Shown here piece after piece: positions 1-10,914 of a stretch of DNA of 63,594 nt. Numbering within the stretch: position 1 is the stretch's first letter; each line of letters begins with the position of its first letter. Below the pieces are notes generated by a model, which did no database searches, was not told where the DNA came from, and was given only the letters and a program-made list of their open reading frames with translations. The translations under genes and the position numbers were made by a program. The stretch lies in assembly GCA_029339195.1 (NCBI GenBank), contig JAPTJF010000375.1:1-63594 (forward strand), in the 5' to 3' direction. Source of the stretch: Micractinium sp. NFX-FRZ. Taxonomy: Eukaryota > Chlorophyta > Trebouxiophyceae > Chlorellales > Chlorellaceae.

Positions 1-3000
1 TGATCCAGGTTGAGGTCCAGCCCCGAGCACCGGGTGAACACGTTGAGCATGGCGCCGCTGGCAACTGTGAAGTCATGTATGTATTTGGCCCGGATGTCGC
101 ACCTGCACGGCACAAAGGGGTCGGTGCATGGGCTAGCGCTGGGTGACTTGCCATGCACAATATTTGCCCTATTGTCGGACCTGGCGTGGCACATGGCGCT
201 TGGTGCCTGGGCTAGCACTGAGCACATGAGTAACACGTTGTGCAAGGATCCGCTGGTGAACATGATGTCGTGAATGCAACTTGCGTTATGATGGCGCCAG
301 CAGGCGCCAGCGTGGGCACGAGAAGAGTAAAGGAAGTGCAAGCAACCAAAGGTTGCCGGCCTGCAAGGCGCGTGCACTGGCGGGCAGGCAACCCCTGGCA
401 AGCCGCCAGGCTCATGGCTGGTGCGGAGCAAGGGGGGCCAAGCAACGGCAGCCAGCATGGGAAAGTACCTGCGGACCAAGTTGTTGTGCCCCTCCCCAAA
501 GCAGATGGGGTGGTGGCCGTTCACAGAGTCCTTCCAGGCCCCCGGTGCCCACCGGGGGGCGGTGACGTCAACCACCACATCTGCAGGCATGCGACAAGTG
601 GCGCCACGTGGCAGAGGGTGGCCAGGGCAAGGGACGGTGAGCTGGGCAGGATGGTGGGGCCTGTGTCGGGGCTGGCAGGCGCAGGGGGGTGTTGGGAAGC
701 CGAGCAGGCACGGCCGCCAGCTGGCACCGCAGCGCTGGCGCCCTGCCCGGAGACTCCGCGCCCTGCACCCCCCTCACCACCCCAGCCGGCCCTGAGCCAT
801 TTGCTCACCCTCGATGGTGGAGTGATCCACCCAGCTCCAGAATATGGCGTTGTCGCTGTTCAGCACGGTGACCTGCTTGTGTCGGGGAGGGGCAGGAGGG
901 CGTGTGAGCAGGCCGGCAGCCTGCGTCAGGCGTGGGCAGCTGGGGAGCGCGCCTGCTCTGACATCCAGGGTATCGGCCCCTCCCGCCCTCCCACTACCTC
1001 AGCGCCCCTAGCAGTGCCTGCCACCAGCGCTTCCCCGCTGCGTTCCCTCTCAGCTGGCTGGCTGGAATGCAACCACTGCGCCTGCTATGCCCACCTGTCG
1101 GATCCAGGAGTTGGCTGCTCCCCGGACCTGGATGGCGTTGTAGCCTCGGTCAGTGAAGTGGGGCCCCACAATAGAGTGGCTGCATTGTTGGGGGAGCGGA
1201 CGAGGGGGAATGAGAGGTAGCGGCGGCGGCGGCAAGCGGCAGACGGGCGGGCGGAGGAAGGAAGGGAGGGCAGCATGGCGGAGGCTGCCACCTGGTGGCG
1301 GTTGGGGCGGGGGGTAAGAGAGTCGGGGGCGGCATGGGAGCACGGAGGGCCACCCCCCGGGCGTCATGCAGGAAGGCAACATCCCTCTGGTCTGCTCATC
1401 AACACTACTCGCCCACCGCCCGCCCGCCAGCTGCCACCCTGCCTATCACGATCCGCCCTTGCCTCCCTAGCCGCTGCTTTATCCAACCGTACAACAAGTT
1501 GAACCCTTGCCCGCCCGAGCTGCTCACTCGAACGCGATGGTGAGCTTCTCGATGCCGCTGCGCTCCAAGGCAGGAGCGTATGAGTGAACCTTGGCCTCCC
1601 AACCTTGCTGGACTGCAGCAGCAGCAGAGCAAGGAGCAGGAGGAGCGTGCCGAGGGCACTGGTGGGTGTGGGGTAGCTTGAGGCAGCGCCCGGTCCAGCT
1701 CCATCCACTAGCACAGTACAGCACAGCACAGCACAGCACGGAGCCACAAACAGCAGCACAGCACAGCACAGCACAGCACAGCATGGAGCAACAAACAGCA
1801 GCACAACAGCACGGCACAGCACAGCACGGCACAGCACAGCGCGCACTCTCTGCCTACCTGGGAAGGGCAGCTCCCGATCCAGCTCGATGGAATTGCTACC
1901 GATGGACGCCACCCTGCGCCATGGTGCAAGCAAGGAAGCAAGGCCGTTCATGTCTAGGCTGTGGTCGCGGCCTGCTGCCGCCGCCCGTGCCGTCCTTCGA
2001 CCAAGCCATGCGGCACGGGCGGCAGCAGCAGACCGCAGCCCTTCGGCATGACACGATCTTTACCTGGCAACAATGCCATGCGCCTCCGCACCAATTCACC
2101 TGCCCACCTGGCAGGCAGCGACACCCCATCCAACTGCGCCAGCAGCAATCACACAAGCCACACACTCCTAACAATATCAACCGCTGTCCCTCGCCCCCCA
2201 ATCCCACCCCCCGCCCACCTGGCAGACAGGGACACCTCATCCAGGTCCACCGCCCCCCTGGGGGGCCCGCTGTCTGCCAGCCCTTCCCCGTAAATCCAAT
2301 ACGTGACTGTACCACGCGCCGCAGCTCCGCCCACCATGCCCGCCCGCTTCGCAGCGGCGGCATCCGAGGCCAGCGCCTGCCGAGGTGTCACCCCTGGCTC
2401 GTCCCCTTCATCAAACTCCAGAAACCCTTGGAGGGCTGCCTGGTAGGCGGGGCTGTCTGCCACCCGGCGGGGGACCGTCTTCTTAAGGAGGGTGATGTTC
2501 TGGCCAGTGGCTGCGTCTGTGACGATGCTGACACCGGGCACGCCGGCAGCCCCCGCCGCTGCGCCTGCTGCCATCAGGCGGCGGCGCCGCTCTGCACGAG
2601 GGCGCAGGGCAGGACTGTGCTTAATCAGCACCTACGGGCGGCGGCAGGCTGCTGCTGACTGTCAGGTGGGTGGGGTGGGGTGGGTGTGCGGTGCCCCCAT
2701 GCATGTTGTGCTGTGTTCTCGCAGCAGGCATGCCATGCCCAGCACAACCGCACGCAGCCCCCATTCCCCCACAAGCGAATCGCTACCCTCACCGCTCGTG
2801 GAGTAGTCGTTGACAAAGACTCTGACCCACTGCCCCACGCGGAAGCCCGCTGTGCTGGACACCTGGCAACGCGGGGCAGGACAGGGCGGGGTGGGGTCAG
2901 GGGTGGGGGAGGCTCACGGAGTGGGCACTTCCGTATTAAAACTGGGGTACGTACCCCAAACCAGCCAGCCAAGCAATCGGCGACGTGCATGTTACTGCTT

Positions 3001-4691
3001 GCACAGGAGCCGAGCTAGGGCGGCGCGCGGCGCTGCCTGCGCATATAGCACCCACCTGCAGGCGCCGGCTCCTGGCAGGCACTGTGCCGGTCACGTCAGC
3101 CAGGAAGGTGGCCTTTGTATAGCTGCGGGGCACCGAGGCGCTGCGGTGTAGAGAAGGGGAGAGAGGTTTGGGGTCAAGGGGTCTCGGTTGTGAGGAGGGG
3201 CGCACTGGAGGTTTGACCCCAGTGCTGCCCAACCGCGGCGTGCTGCTTGTTCACCCAACGGGCAGCTCTGGTAGAAGCCGCCCCTGAGCTGGGCACGCAA
3301 CCCAAGTGATAGCCGCAAAAAGAGTTGGGCACCAGGCTGCCTGCCCACCTGAACTGGATGAAGGCCCCGCCAAAGGACCAGGACGACTTGACGGAGCCTG
3401 GTGCAGTGGGTGGGTGGGTGGGTGGGGGTGGGGGTGGAGAGTCAGGTGGGCACAGGAGCGGTTGTGGGCACAGGAAGCAAGGGAGGCGGGCAGGCAGGAG
3501 TTGAGAAGGTGGCTTCACACCAGGCGGCCTTGCATGCCTGCCCCCCTCCCTCCACTGGCTGCAGCACACCCGGCGTGCCCACCAGCTGCACTTGGACAAA
3601 TCCAAGTGCATGCGCGCCCCTCCCGCAGCCTCAGAACCTGCAGCCTCCAGCCTTTCCACACGCCATTCAAATCCCCCAGACCCTCCAGAAGCTCCAGGTC
3701 GCCCCCCGCCCCGCACCGTTTGGCAGCTGCACCCAGGTGCCGGCGTACACGTCCGAAAGCGAGACAGGGATTCGCAGCATCGTTTGGCCCTGGCCTTCTC
3801 CACGAATCACCACGCCGCTTTTTCGCACCTCCAGCGGCTTTCTGAGTACATAGGTGCCGGCAGGGAGGTACACAACCCCGCCCGCACGGCTGGCGGCAGC
3901 CACGGCAGCCTGTGGGCAGACGGGGGGTGGGAGCCGGGGTGGGTGTGTGGGGAGGGGATGTGTGGGGAGGGGAGAAGGGCATGAGGTTGGTGTGGGACCG
4001 GGGCAGCCAAGGCGAGAGGAGGTCAGATCAAAGGCAGAGGCACAGTCACAGCCGGCTGCCTGGCCCTCCGACATCCAGTCTGTCGCCCACGTGCCCCCCT
4101 GCCTGCCCGCCCGCCCACCTGCAGTGCCGCTGTATCGTCGTTCTGGCCGTCTGCCGCTGCGCTGAAGGGGGCGCTCTTCACATTGAATATGTTGCTGCTG
4201 GGGGAAGGGATTGGATCCAGTCCGTCTGCAGGAACAGAATCAGGAGCGTTATTTTAGAGGCAGCGGCTCACTCACGGTCATGAACATGAACGGGGCAAAT
4301 GAGCCACAGAACAAAACCCCCGTGCCATGCTTCCCCATCAGCGTGCCTTTGTAGCCGGCCAGGCTCCAGTCGTATCCTCTCCCAGGCGGCAGGTACACGT
4401 CACGCAGCGGGGGTGGCGGCGACGGGGGGCGTGGAGGTGGTGGCCGTGGTGAGGGGGGCCGTGGCGGCGGCGGCGGCAGCGGCGGCGGCGACGGGGCAGC
4501 TGGTGCTTGCGGCGGCGCAGCTTGACCGGCGGCGTGCCCTGCGATCAGAAGTGGTTGTCAGACAAAGCGAGTGGGCACACCGCGCCGGACCGGGCCGGGT
4601 GTTGTTGGTGGCGAATCTCCTGATCGCAAGGGCCATACTTACCACCCAGGAGCGCCAGCAGCGCTATCGCCACACCATGGAGAAGCTGCAT
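1..4691 (-). CDS. Secreted right-handed parallel beta-helix protein (pectate-lyase superfamily), 3' end off the window
   Basis: Coding exons read 4691-4643, 4538-4276, 4225-4119, 3909-3717, 3397-3349, 3122-3056, 2862-2793, 2591-2219, 1913-1858, 1612-1528, 1179-1095, 872-809, 580-469 and 102 to beyond base 1; about 558 residues are visible. It begins with a hydrophobic signal peptide (MQLLHGVAIALLALLGG), then a Pro/Ser-rich linker of the algal hydroxyproline-rich kind, then FNVKSAPF...DGQNDDTAALQ, the entry motif of pectate-lyase-superfamily/GH55-like beta-helices. Later blocks (GGVVYLPAGTYVLRKPLEV, VVIRGEGQGQTMLRIP, ALERSGIEKLTIAFE, DSVNGHHPICF) fit stacked helix coils. Probable role: secreted or wall-associated polysaccharide binding or cleavage; no catalytic residues could be assigned. 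All visible junctions keep phase except exon 2 to 3: the strong GTGAGT donor after 4276 is out of phase by one base, whereas a weaker donor near 4303 would fit. Confidence 0.82.
228..272 (-). repeat. Degenerate copy of the beta-helix exon at 34-77, inside the preceding intron
   Basis: The segment resembles bases 34-77 of the neighbouring real exon: both carry AACACGTTG, then a CCGCTGG core, and end in an ATG-like TCRTG. In the gene's reading direction it gives HDIMFTSGSLHNVLL against the real HDFTVASGAMLNVFT. The flanks also share GGGCTAGC (near 131 and 209). It is therefore a local duplication in the intron, not a used exon. Confidence 0.6.
1718..1845 (-). repeat. GCACA pentamer array next to a 5' splice site
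   Basis: Imperfect runs of CAGCACAGCACA and CACGGCACAG fill this part of the beta-helix intron. The array lies about a dozen bases inside the intron donor at 1857. In the gene sense it reads as repeats of TGTGC/TGCTG. Confidence 0.85.
2098..2140 (-). repeat. Copy of the end of the beta-helix exon 2219-2591, donor included
   Basis: CCCACCTGGCAGGCAGCGAC followed by CCCATCCAACTGCGCC repeats the real exon end at 2213-2251 (CCCACCTGGCAGACAGGGAC, then CTCATCCAGGTC). The translated echo LDGVSLPAR matches the real LDEVSLSAR, and a GTGGGC donor is kept. Confidence 0.65.
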
Positions 4692-5535
4692 TGCACTGGT
4701 AGCCCGCAGGGGCGCGCCTCTGTTCAGCAGTCTCCGGTCAGTCTCCTGTCCTGGCTCTCGTTGCCCTCCGCTGCAGCCGCTCGTCTTTCAGCGGCGCCTG
4801 CTTCCCGAACTGTTCATCGGAAACCTATAACAATGCCGGGGGGAACCTGCCAAATCTGCCCCCTTCACTCCGGGCAACGCGTGCCGGGACAACAGCTGCT
4901 AGCACCACCAAACCAGCTTCGGTGGCCAGACCCAGCTTCTGCTGGAACCCCTTTTGCACTGCAGCCTGCACTGATCTCTGGTGCCTTCTACGTGCTTACA
5001 GGGTGGCAGAACAAAAGGTATCTGGGGGCAGGGGGGCAGATTGGCAGGAAGGGAGGGGTGCGCGTCGCTGTCACTGGTCATGCACTCGTGGCGCATCCAA
5101 GATGGAAGGGACATTGGAAAGAAGATGCAGACAGCGTTTGCAACGACGAATTCCGAGGAAGTGGATTTGATGGGGGGGAGGATTGGTTGCAGGTGGGGCT
5201 CTGTTGGGTGGGAAGGACGTGTGCAGCGCCGCTGCAGCGCACACGACGGCGCCGCTGCGGCGGCATGCAAATCGCCTCAGTCACAGTGTGAGGGGAAAGA
5301 AGGCGGTGGGCCAAAGGATCAAGGAAATGGTCAACGCTTGTGGTGGCAGGCTGCCCAAGGGCAGGGCAGGCTGCCCGGGTCACGGCCATGCGGCCTGCAC
5401 CCAAGCGGTGATCAGGCCGCCAGGGCGGGCGGTGCTCAGGCCGCCAGGGACCCCTGAAGCTGAAGCCGCCAAGCGTGCTACGCTCAGGCCACCAGGGACC
5501 CCTGAATCAAGCTGAAGCCGCCAGGGGGGCGGTGC
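4692..5535. other. Intergenic: upstream of the beta-helix gene, downstream of the alcohol dehydrogenase
   Basis: Between the beta-helix start codon and the dehydrogenase stop codon, both on the minus strand. No protein family could be recognised. The right end carries tandem copies of the dehydrogenase stop-codon region. The left part should contain the beta-helix promoter; no clear TATA box was seen. Confidence 0.6.
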
Positions 5536-5557
5536 TCAGGCCACCAGGGAACCCTGG
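5405..5557 (-). repeat. Tandem repeats including the alcohol dehydrogenase stop codon
   Basis: The unit GCTCAGGCCACCAGGGA (containing the real stop, TCA on this strand at 5536-5538) recurs at about 5483 and 5434 with one or two changes. A shorter version lies at 5411. GCTGAAGCCGCCA is repeated between the units. The real copy is the one continuous with the coding exon. Confidence 0.75.
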
Positions 5558-8500
5558 ATGTCGATGACGAAGCGGTAGTGCACGTCGCTCTTGGCCAGTC
5601 GGTCCTGCAAGGCACCAATCATGTGGAGCGAGGTGTGTGTGTGTGTGTGTGGAAGAGTATGGGTGGTGGCAGGGTAGGGGGCGGGCGGAGGGAGGGAGAA
5701 GGACAGAAAGAGGGGCACCAAGAGTGTGAAGGAGAGAGACAGGTGGGTACTGCACGTCGCCCAGGAGAGTGTGGGCGGGAGAGTGAGGGGCAGGTGTGGG
5801 CAGGGGTTCCGTGGCCGGGTGCAGGTGACAAGGGAGCGAGGGTTTGAATGCCGTGGCTCCCCCCGGACTTGTTGATGCCTCAGCAACAAGAAAACAACTG
5901 CTTCCGCCTGCCCACGCGCGTCGCCGCCCCACGCTTACACACGCAACGCCTCTCACCATGGCGGTGTTGACGTCGTCAATTGAGATGCGCTCAATGTCGC
6001 ACACAATGCCGTGCTCGGCGGCAAAGTCTGCGGGAAAGCACACATACAACAAACAGCAAGGCAGAAATGGTTTTGAGGGAGGGAGGGAGGGAGAGAGGGA
6101 GCGGGAGGTGGAGTGGGCCATTTTTTTTGGTCCCAAATGCTGGGCTCACACGCGCCACAAGCTGGGCATGGGGAGGGCGGGCAGCACAGGGTCTGTGCAA
6201 GGAGTGGGGGTGGGACATGGTTGCCAAGGCATGCCCAGGTCTCCGACACTCTCAACACTTCTCTCGCCCTGCCTGATCTCGCCCTGCCCTCACAACCAGC
6301 ACCTCCTGAGCCTGGCGGCCACCGCCCGCAGCTGAACCACACATACACATACCCAGACCACACTTCCCCTACTTCCGCTGAACACCCCATTCATCAGCCC
6401 AGCACTCCCAAGTCATGCGGATGCCGCCCATCAGGCTGCCGCCCGCAGCTGAACCACACATCAAGGCTCCACTTGATGCCCTGCATGCTGTACTTCCTCT
6501 CAACACCCCCATTCATCACTGGCACTCACCCAGCATCTCCTGGGTCTCTCGGATGCCGCCAATGAGGCTGCCGCCCACGGTGAGGCGCTCTGTTGGGAGC
6601 GAGGGGTGCGGGAGGGCCGGGCAGGGGTGAGAGGCGGACAAGAGAGGGTGCTGGAGGGGGCAGGGGCACTAGATGCATAGCGCGGGAGGCAGGCTGAGGA
6701 GGAGGGAACGACAGTTCAGCCCTTGATGCAGTGCCGGGTCAAAACACATCGGCAGCCCCCGCCCTGAATGCCCCACCCCTTCCACACCCTCAAACCCAAG
6801 ACTGCTGAAGCAGCACAGTGGAACAAACCGACAGCCCCTCCCTGCATGCCCCACCCTCCCTTTGCCCCCGTAACTCACTGAAAATGACGGCGCCGGCGTG
6901 CAGGGCAAAGGGCTCGGGGGGCACTCCGACCACCACAAACTTGCCGTTGACGGCCAGCAGGTTGAGGTAGGTGCTCAGGTCGTGCTTGGCTGCAGGTTGG
7001 GACAGAAAGATAAGGAAACCGTGCTGGGAGGAGGCAACCAGCGGAAGGGAGGAGGGGGCCCCAGGTTGCAGCGTGGAATTGTGGGGTGCCAAGGAGATGC
7101 TTAGCGAGCGTTGGCACGGGGAGCACCATTAGAAGGGGCGCCTCACCTGACACGGTATCGATGATGCCGTCCAGCGTGCCCGCCGCCGCCGCCATCTCCT
7201 CCTCGCTCTTGGACACCACAAACTTGTCTGCCTTGAGCCCCTCCAGGGCCTCGGCCTTCTTGGAGGGGGAGGTGGAGATGACGGTGACCTCGCAGCCAAA
7301 CGCCTTGCCCCACTTGACTGCCATGTGGCCCAGGCCGCCCAGGCTGCAGGCGGGGGGGGCCAGGGGGAGCGGGGAGGGGGGAGGGGCGCTGGCGGGTGTG
7401 TTGAGTGTGGGTTTTCAGTTGGGGCACGTGCTGTGCTGATTGGTGAGCGCCGCCAACATCCCTTGCAACCCTCACACCCGTCCCACCCTGCCCTCCCACA
7501 AGAAGTACCACCTGTGTACTCACCCCACCACGCACCCATCCAACCCTCCCCTGCAAGCAGTACCGCCAGGGAGCTCACCCCACCACGCCAATTTTCATGC
7601 CGGGCTTGTCCAGGCCAAAGAAGCGCATGGGGGAGTAGGTGGTGATGCCGGCGCACAGCAGCGGGGCGGCGGCGTCCAGGGGCAGCGACTTGGGCACGCG
7701 CAGGGCAAAGCTGGGGGGAGGGGAGGGATGGAAGGAGAGAGTTAGGACAGAGAGAGGAGACGTCCAGAGGCAGCAACTTGGGCGCGTGCAGCGCAAACCT
7801 GTGAGCGGGGGGAGGGAGTGGAAGAGTGGAGCGGTACGGGCGGGGGGAAGAGGTGGGAGATGACGAGAGAGGTAAGGGGGGGAGGGAAGGGGGGCTGCTG
7901 GGGCGGGGGGTGCTTCCGCCATTGCACCAACGTGGTCAGCACCGAGTACCGGTACTCATTCTTTCCAACCATCAAGCAGTGCCAGTAAAAAAACCGCTAT
8001 ATGTTATAGCCCAGCTATAACTGCTGTTATCTGCTGCAGCGGAGCGGCAGTACTGCAGCGCAGTACGGCGGCAGCGGCTGTAGGGCCGCCGCTGCCCCCC
8101 GCACACCATCCTGTGCGGTCTTACTCGATCTGCTGGCTTGCATGCCAGCCTACTTTTCCCACCCACCCACCCTGCATTGGATTCTCTATCCAGTTGTGCT
8201 AACAGGTGCCCCACTGTAAGTCGGGTGGGGCACACACTGTGCCGACCGCCCCTACCGTCAGTAGCGAGCGGCAGCAGATAACAGCCAGTGCCACTCATTC
8301 CCCGGCTACTTCCAGTGCTCCCCAATCATCATTTCTCAAGCCCTCACTCACTCCTTGTTCACAGTGTAGTGTGTGGAGTAGCCGCCCTGGGTGGCGGTGC
8401 CGTCGGGGTAGGTGCCGTTGTCTGCGGGCCGGAGGTGCGGGTCAGGAGGGTGGGCAGGTGGTGGTGGGGAGGCGCGGGGTGCAGGGACAGCAACATCACT

Positions 8501-10914
8501 ACTGTGTAGCCCCTTCTTAGGCCTCTCAATGCAAGCAAAGCACGGTTTGGGAGCTGGCAGCAAAGCCTCCCACGGACCGCCTGAACTCACAGGTGAAGGT
8601 GCACTTGGTGCAGTACTGCTCCTCTCCCGCCTCGCACTGCTTGCACGCCTTGCACGAGTTGATCATGCAGCCGATGCCCGCGTGGTCGCCCACCTGCGCA
8701 GGTAGGCAGGAGACGCAAGGGAAGGGATGCGTGCAATTGGAGATGAGGGTAGGACAGAGGGAGAGGCGGTAGTTTGTTTTGCTGCAGGCGATGCAGCCGA
8801 TGCCTTATGTTGGCTACCACGCCAACACCTCCTCTTGACCACTCTGCTTCCAACCTGCCTGCTAAATAGCCCAGTCCTGTTCATCCACCGTACATGTCAC
8901 ATGCAGCAGTTGACAAGCAGGTGAAGCAAACGTCACCCCTTGTTCACCCCTCCCTCCCGCCCCCGCTCTCACCTGGAACTCGGTCACGTTCTCCCCCACC
9001 TGGGTCACCACCCCCACGATCTCGTGGCCCGGCACCATGGGGAAGGTGCTGCAGGCAGGGGGCAAGGGGAGGGCAGGGGGGTGAGAGCAGGGAGGGTAGA
9101 GAAATGGGAGGTTGGGAGGCAGCGAGCGGGAGGAACAGCGGCATGGGACGTGCAGCAGGCAACGGAGGGAGGGAGGGAGGGAGGGTGCTTGAGGGGTAGG
9201 GAGACTCGGATGGGACCCGAGGAGGACAGGAGGCGGAGGAGCAATCCAGGGTCAGGAGCTGCCTGCCTGCCTGCACCCCCAGCCAGTTCTGCTGCCCACC
9301 TGTTGCCCCACTCGCCTGCACCGCTGCCCACCCACTCGTCCCAATTCCCACGCGCCAGCCAGCCCCGCTGCCCACCTGTTGCCCCACTCGCCGCGGATCT
9401 GGTGCAGGTCGGAGTGGCAGATGCCGCACTGCAAGGCAACAGGGGGCATGGGCGCGGCTTTGGCGGTCAAATGCGAGCATTGCAGGGCATCGGCGCAGCT
9501 GGCGTGAGCAACTCTCTCGGCACCCGGGGGAGCTGTCAAAGGCCTCAGGGCAGAGAGCTGCTGGCCAGGTGACTATGTGCCCTTGCAACAGCAGCACACC
9601 CGGCTTAAAACACGGCAAGACTGATACTGAACAGCACAGCGGTGCTACACAACGTGACCAACATGCTAACACGGCTTACGTGGGTAATCTGGATGCGCAC
9701 GTCGTCGGCGCCCACTGCAAAAGCAAGACAGCGCAGCCACAAGCGGGAGCAGGTCAGCGCCAGTGAAGCAGCGGCGCGCGACCACACACATCCAGGCATC
9801 ACAAGTGCACAAGCTCGAACTTTGCAGGCAAGCTGGCGGCCTTGCAGCGCACCCAGTGGACCCATGGGCAGCGTGGCCTTGCACCTGGGCAGCGCACAGC
9901 TCTAGAAAGCCTCTCAGACAACCAGCCAGGCTCGGAGCTGCACACAGCCTGTTCCAGAGTCGGGCTCACCGGGGTGGCGCTCAAAGCGGAAGGGTGCCAG
10001 CACGCCGCTGGCGTCGCGCGCGGCAAAGCCCAGGCAGTTGCCGGTGCCCTCGCACTGCAGGGCAGGGACAGGCGACGTGAGAGGGCAGCACAGCAGAGGT
10101 GAGGGAGCAGGGCGTAAGCAGTTGCTGGTGCCAGGGAGGCACGTGTGGGCATACTGGCACGACTACAATACAAATAAGCAGGCAGGGGCAGCCCCCCTGG
10201 TGGGAAGGAAGGGGTTCCTAGTGCTGGCACCACACTGGCCCACCCAGCCGCAGCGCCTGTGCTCCAGTCCCTTGGCCCCCACACCTTGTGAGAGCATGGG
10301 CGGTGCAGGGCCTCCTTCACGGCAGAGTAGTCCACAGAGCCTGCAGGACAAATTTTGATGTAAAACATTGACTCACGGAACGCGACAGCTGCACAGGCGG
10401 GACGCCCCCCCCTGCAGCATCTGTGCGCCGGGCGGCTTCCGGAGGGGGGCAGGGCAGCTGGTTGGCCCGCCAGCGCGCCAAATGCTTGGGGGCCGCCACC
10501 ACAACTGTTTGCCCTCCCGCCCACCGTCAAAGGTCGCCTTGTCTGCGATCCCCAGCTCCTTCACGAGGCTCTCCAGCTTCTGCGCAGCGAAATGGGGCAG
10601 AGAGCGGCGCACGTGGTGCAAGGGCTTGCTGGCGGCGGGCGGCAGTGCAAGCGCCGGCGGCGGCGGCTGCATGTCGCCAGATCAGTGGCGCATTTGCGCA
10701 CTGACGATAGCAGACCCCGCCCAACGTGCTAAACCCCCGGTGCCGCTGGTGCTTCGGGCCGTTCGGCGGCAACCCACACAAGTGACAGTCCAGAAGCCCG
10801 CCTCACCTCCTTTGAGACAGCATCGCCATCCTTTGCCTGCGCAAACACTGCATACTCGCGAGGCGCCTCCTTGATTGCCTCAGCGCTGGGAGCGGACACC
10901 TGAACGGGCGCCAT
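5536..10914 (-). CDS. Zinc-dependent alcohol dehydrogenase, cinnamyl-alcohol-dehydrogenase type
   Basis: Fifteen exons with consistent phase encode 426 residues: 10914-10807, 10579-10525, 10340-10285, 10054-9970, 9714-9680, 9428-9376, 9048-8973, 8693-8591, 8421-8352, 7710-7579, 7343-7147, 6989-6879, 6589-6530, 6027-5957, 5604-5536. This is a medium-chain NADP(H) dehydrogenase interconverting an aldehyde and an alcohol. Visible are the catalytic-zinc motifs CGICHSDLH and GHE, the structural-zinc motif CKACKQC...YC, the Rossmann motif [13 protein letters not shown], and the CAD-typical ending [11 protein letters not shown]. Before the usual start of the family (GFAARDASG) there are about 80 extra residues, including [14 protein letters not shown] and RPCSHKCEGTGNC, of unknown role. 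There is no clear signal or transit peptide. The natural substrate cannot be read from the sequence. Several introns hold copies of adjacent exon edges. Confidence 0.93.
6298..6590 (-). repeat. Tandem duplication around alcohol dehydrogenase exon 13
   Basis: The real exon (6530-6589) and its flank at 6498-6590 are echoed at 6378-6470. Shared blocks include AACACCCC, ATTCATCA and GGATGCCGCC followed by ATCAGGCTGCCGCCC. A second partial copy at about 6315-6345 shares CCGCCCGCAGCTGAACCACA with the first echo. Only the right-hand copy has both working splice sites in frame. Confidence 0.65.
7665..7801 (-). repeat. Echo of the start of alcohol dehydrogenase exon 10
   Basis: The real exon start around 7670-7712 (GTCCAGGGGCAGCGACTTGG, then GCACGCGCAGGGCAAA) is repeated at 7762-7800 as GTCCAGAGGCAGCAACTTGG, then GCGCGTGCAGCGCAAA. 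The copy lies inside the upstream intron. Confidence 0.7.
8023..8285. repeat. Inverted repeat in alcohol dehydrogenase intron 9
   Basis: GCTGTTATCTGCTGC at 8023-8037 is matched exactly by its reverse complement at 8271-8285. Nearby are a small perfect hairpin, GTTATAG-CCCAG-CTATAAC (about 8003-8021), and two GTAC-centred palindromes. The area is less GC-rich than its surroundings. It could be a decayed MITE-like element; no target-site duplication could be confirmed. Confidence 0.4.
9283..9400 (-). repeat. Echo of the end of alcohol dehydrogenase exon 6
   Basis: CTGCCCACCTGTTGCCCCAC followed by TCGCC occurs at the real exon end (about 9368-9392) and again about 82 bases away at 9287-9311 in the intron. 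The echo keeps the GTGGGC donor. Confidence 0.7.

Noticed and set aside
1591..2658. Long plus-strand open frame of about 355 codons
   Set aside because: It lies opposite well-supported beta-helix exons, runs through the CACAG repeat array and shows no domain; open antisense frames are expected at this GC content.
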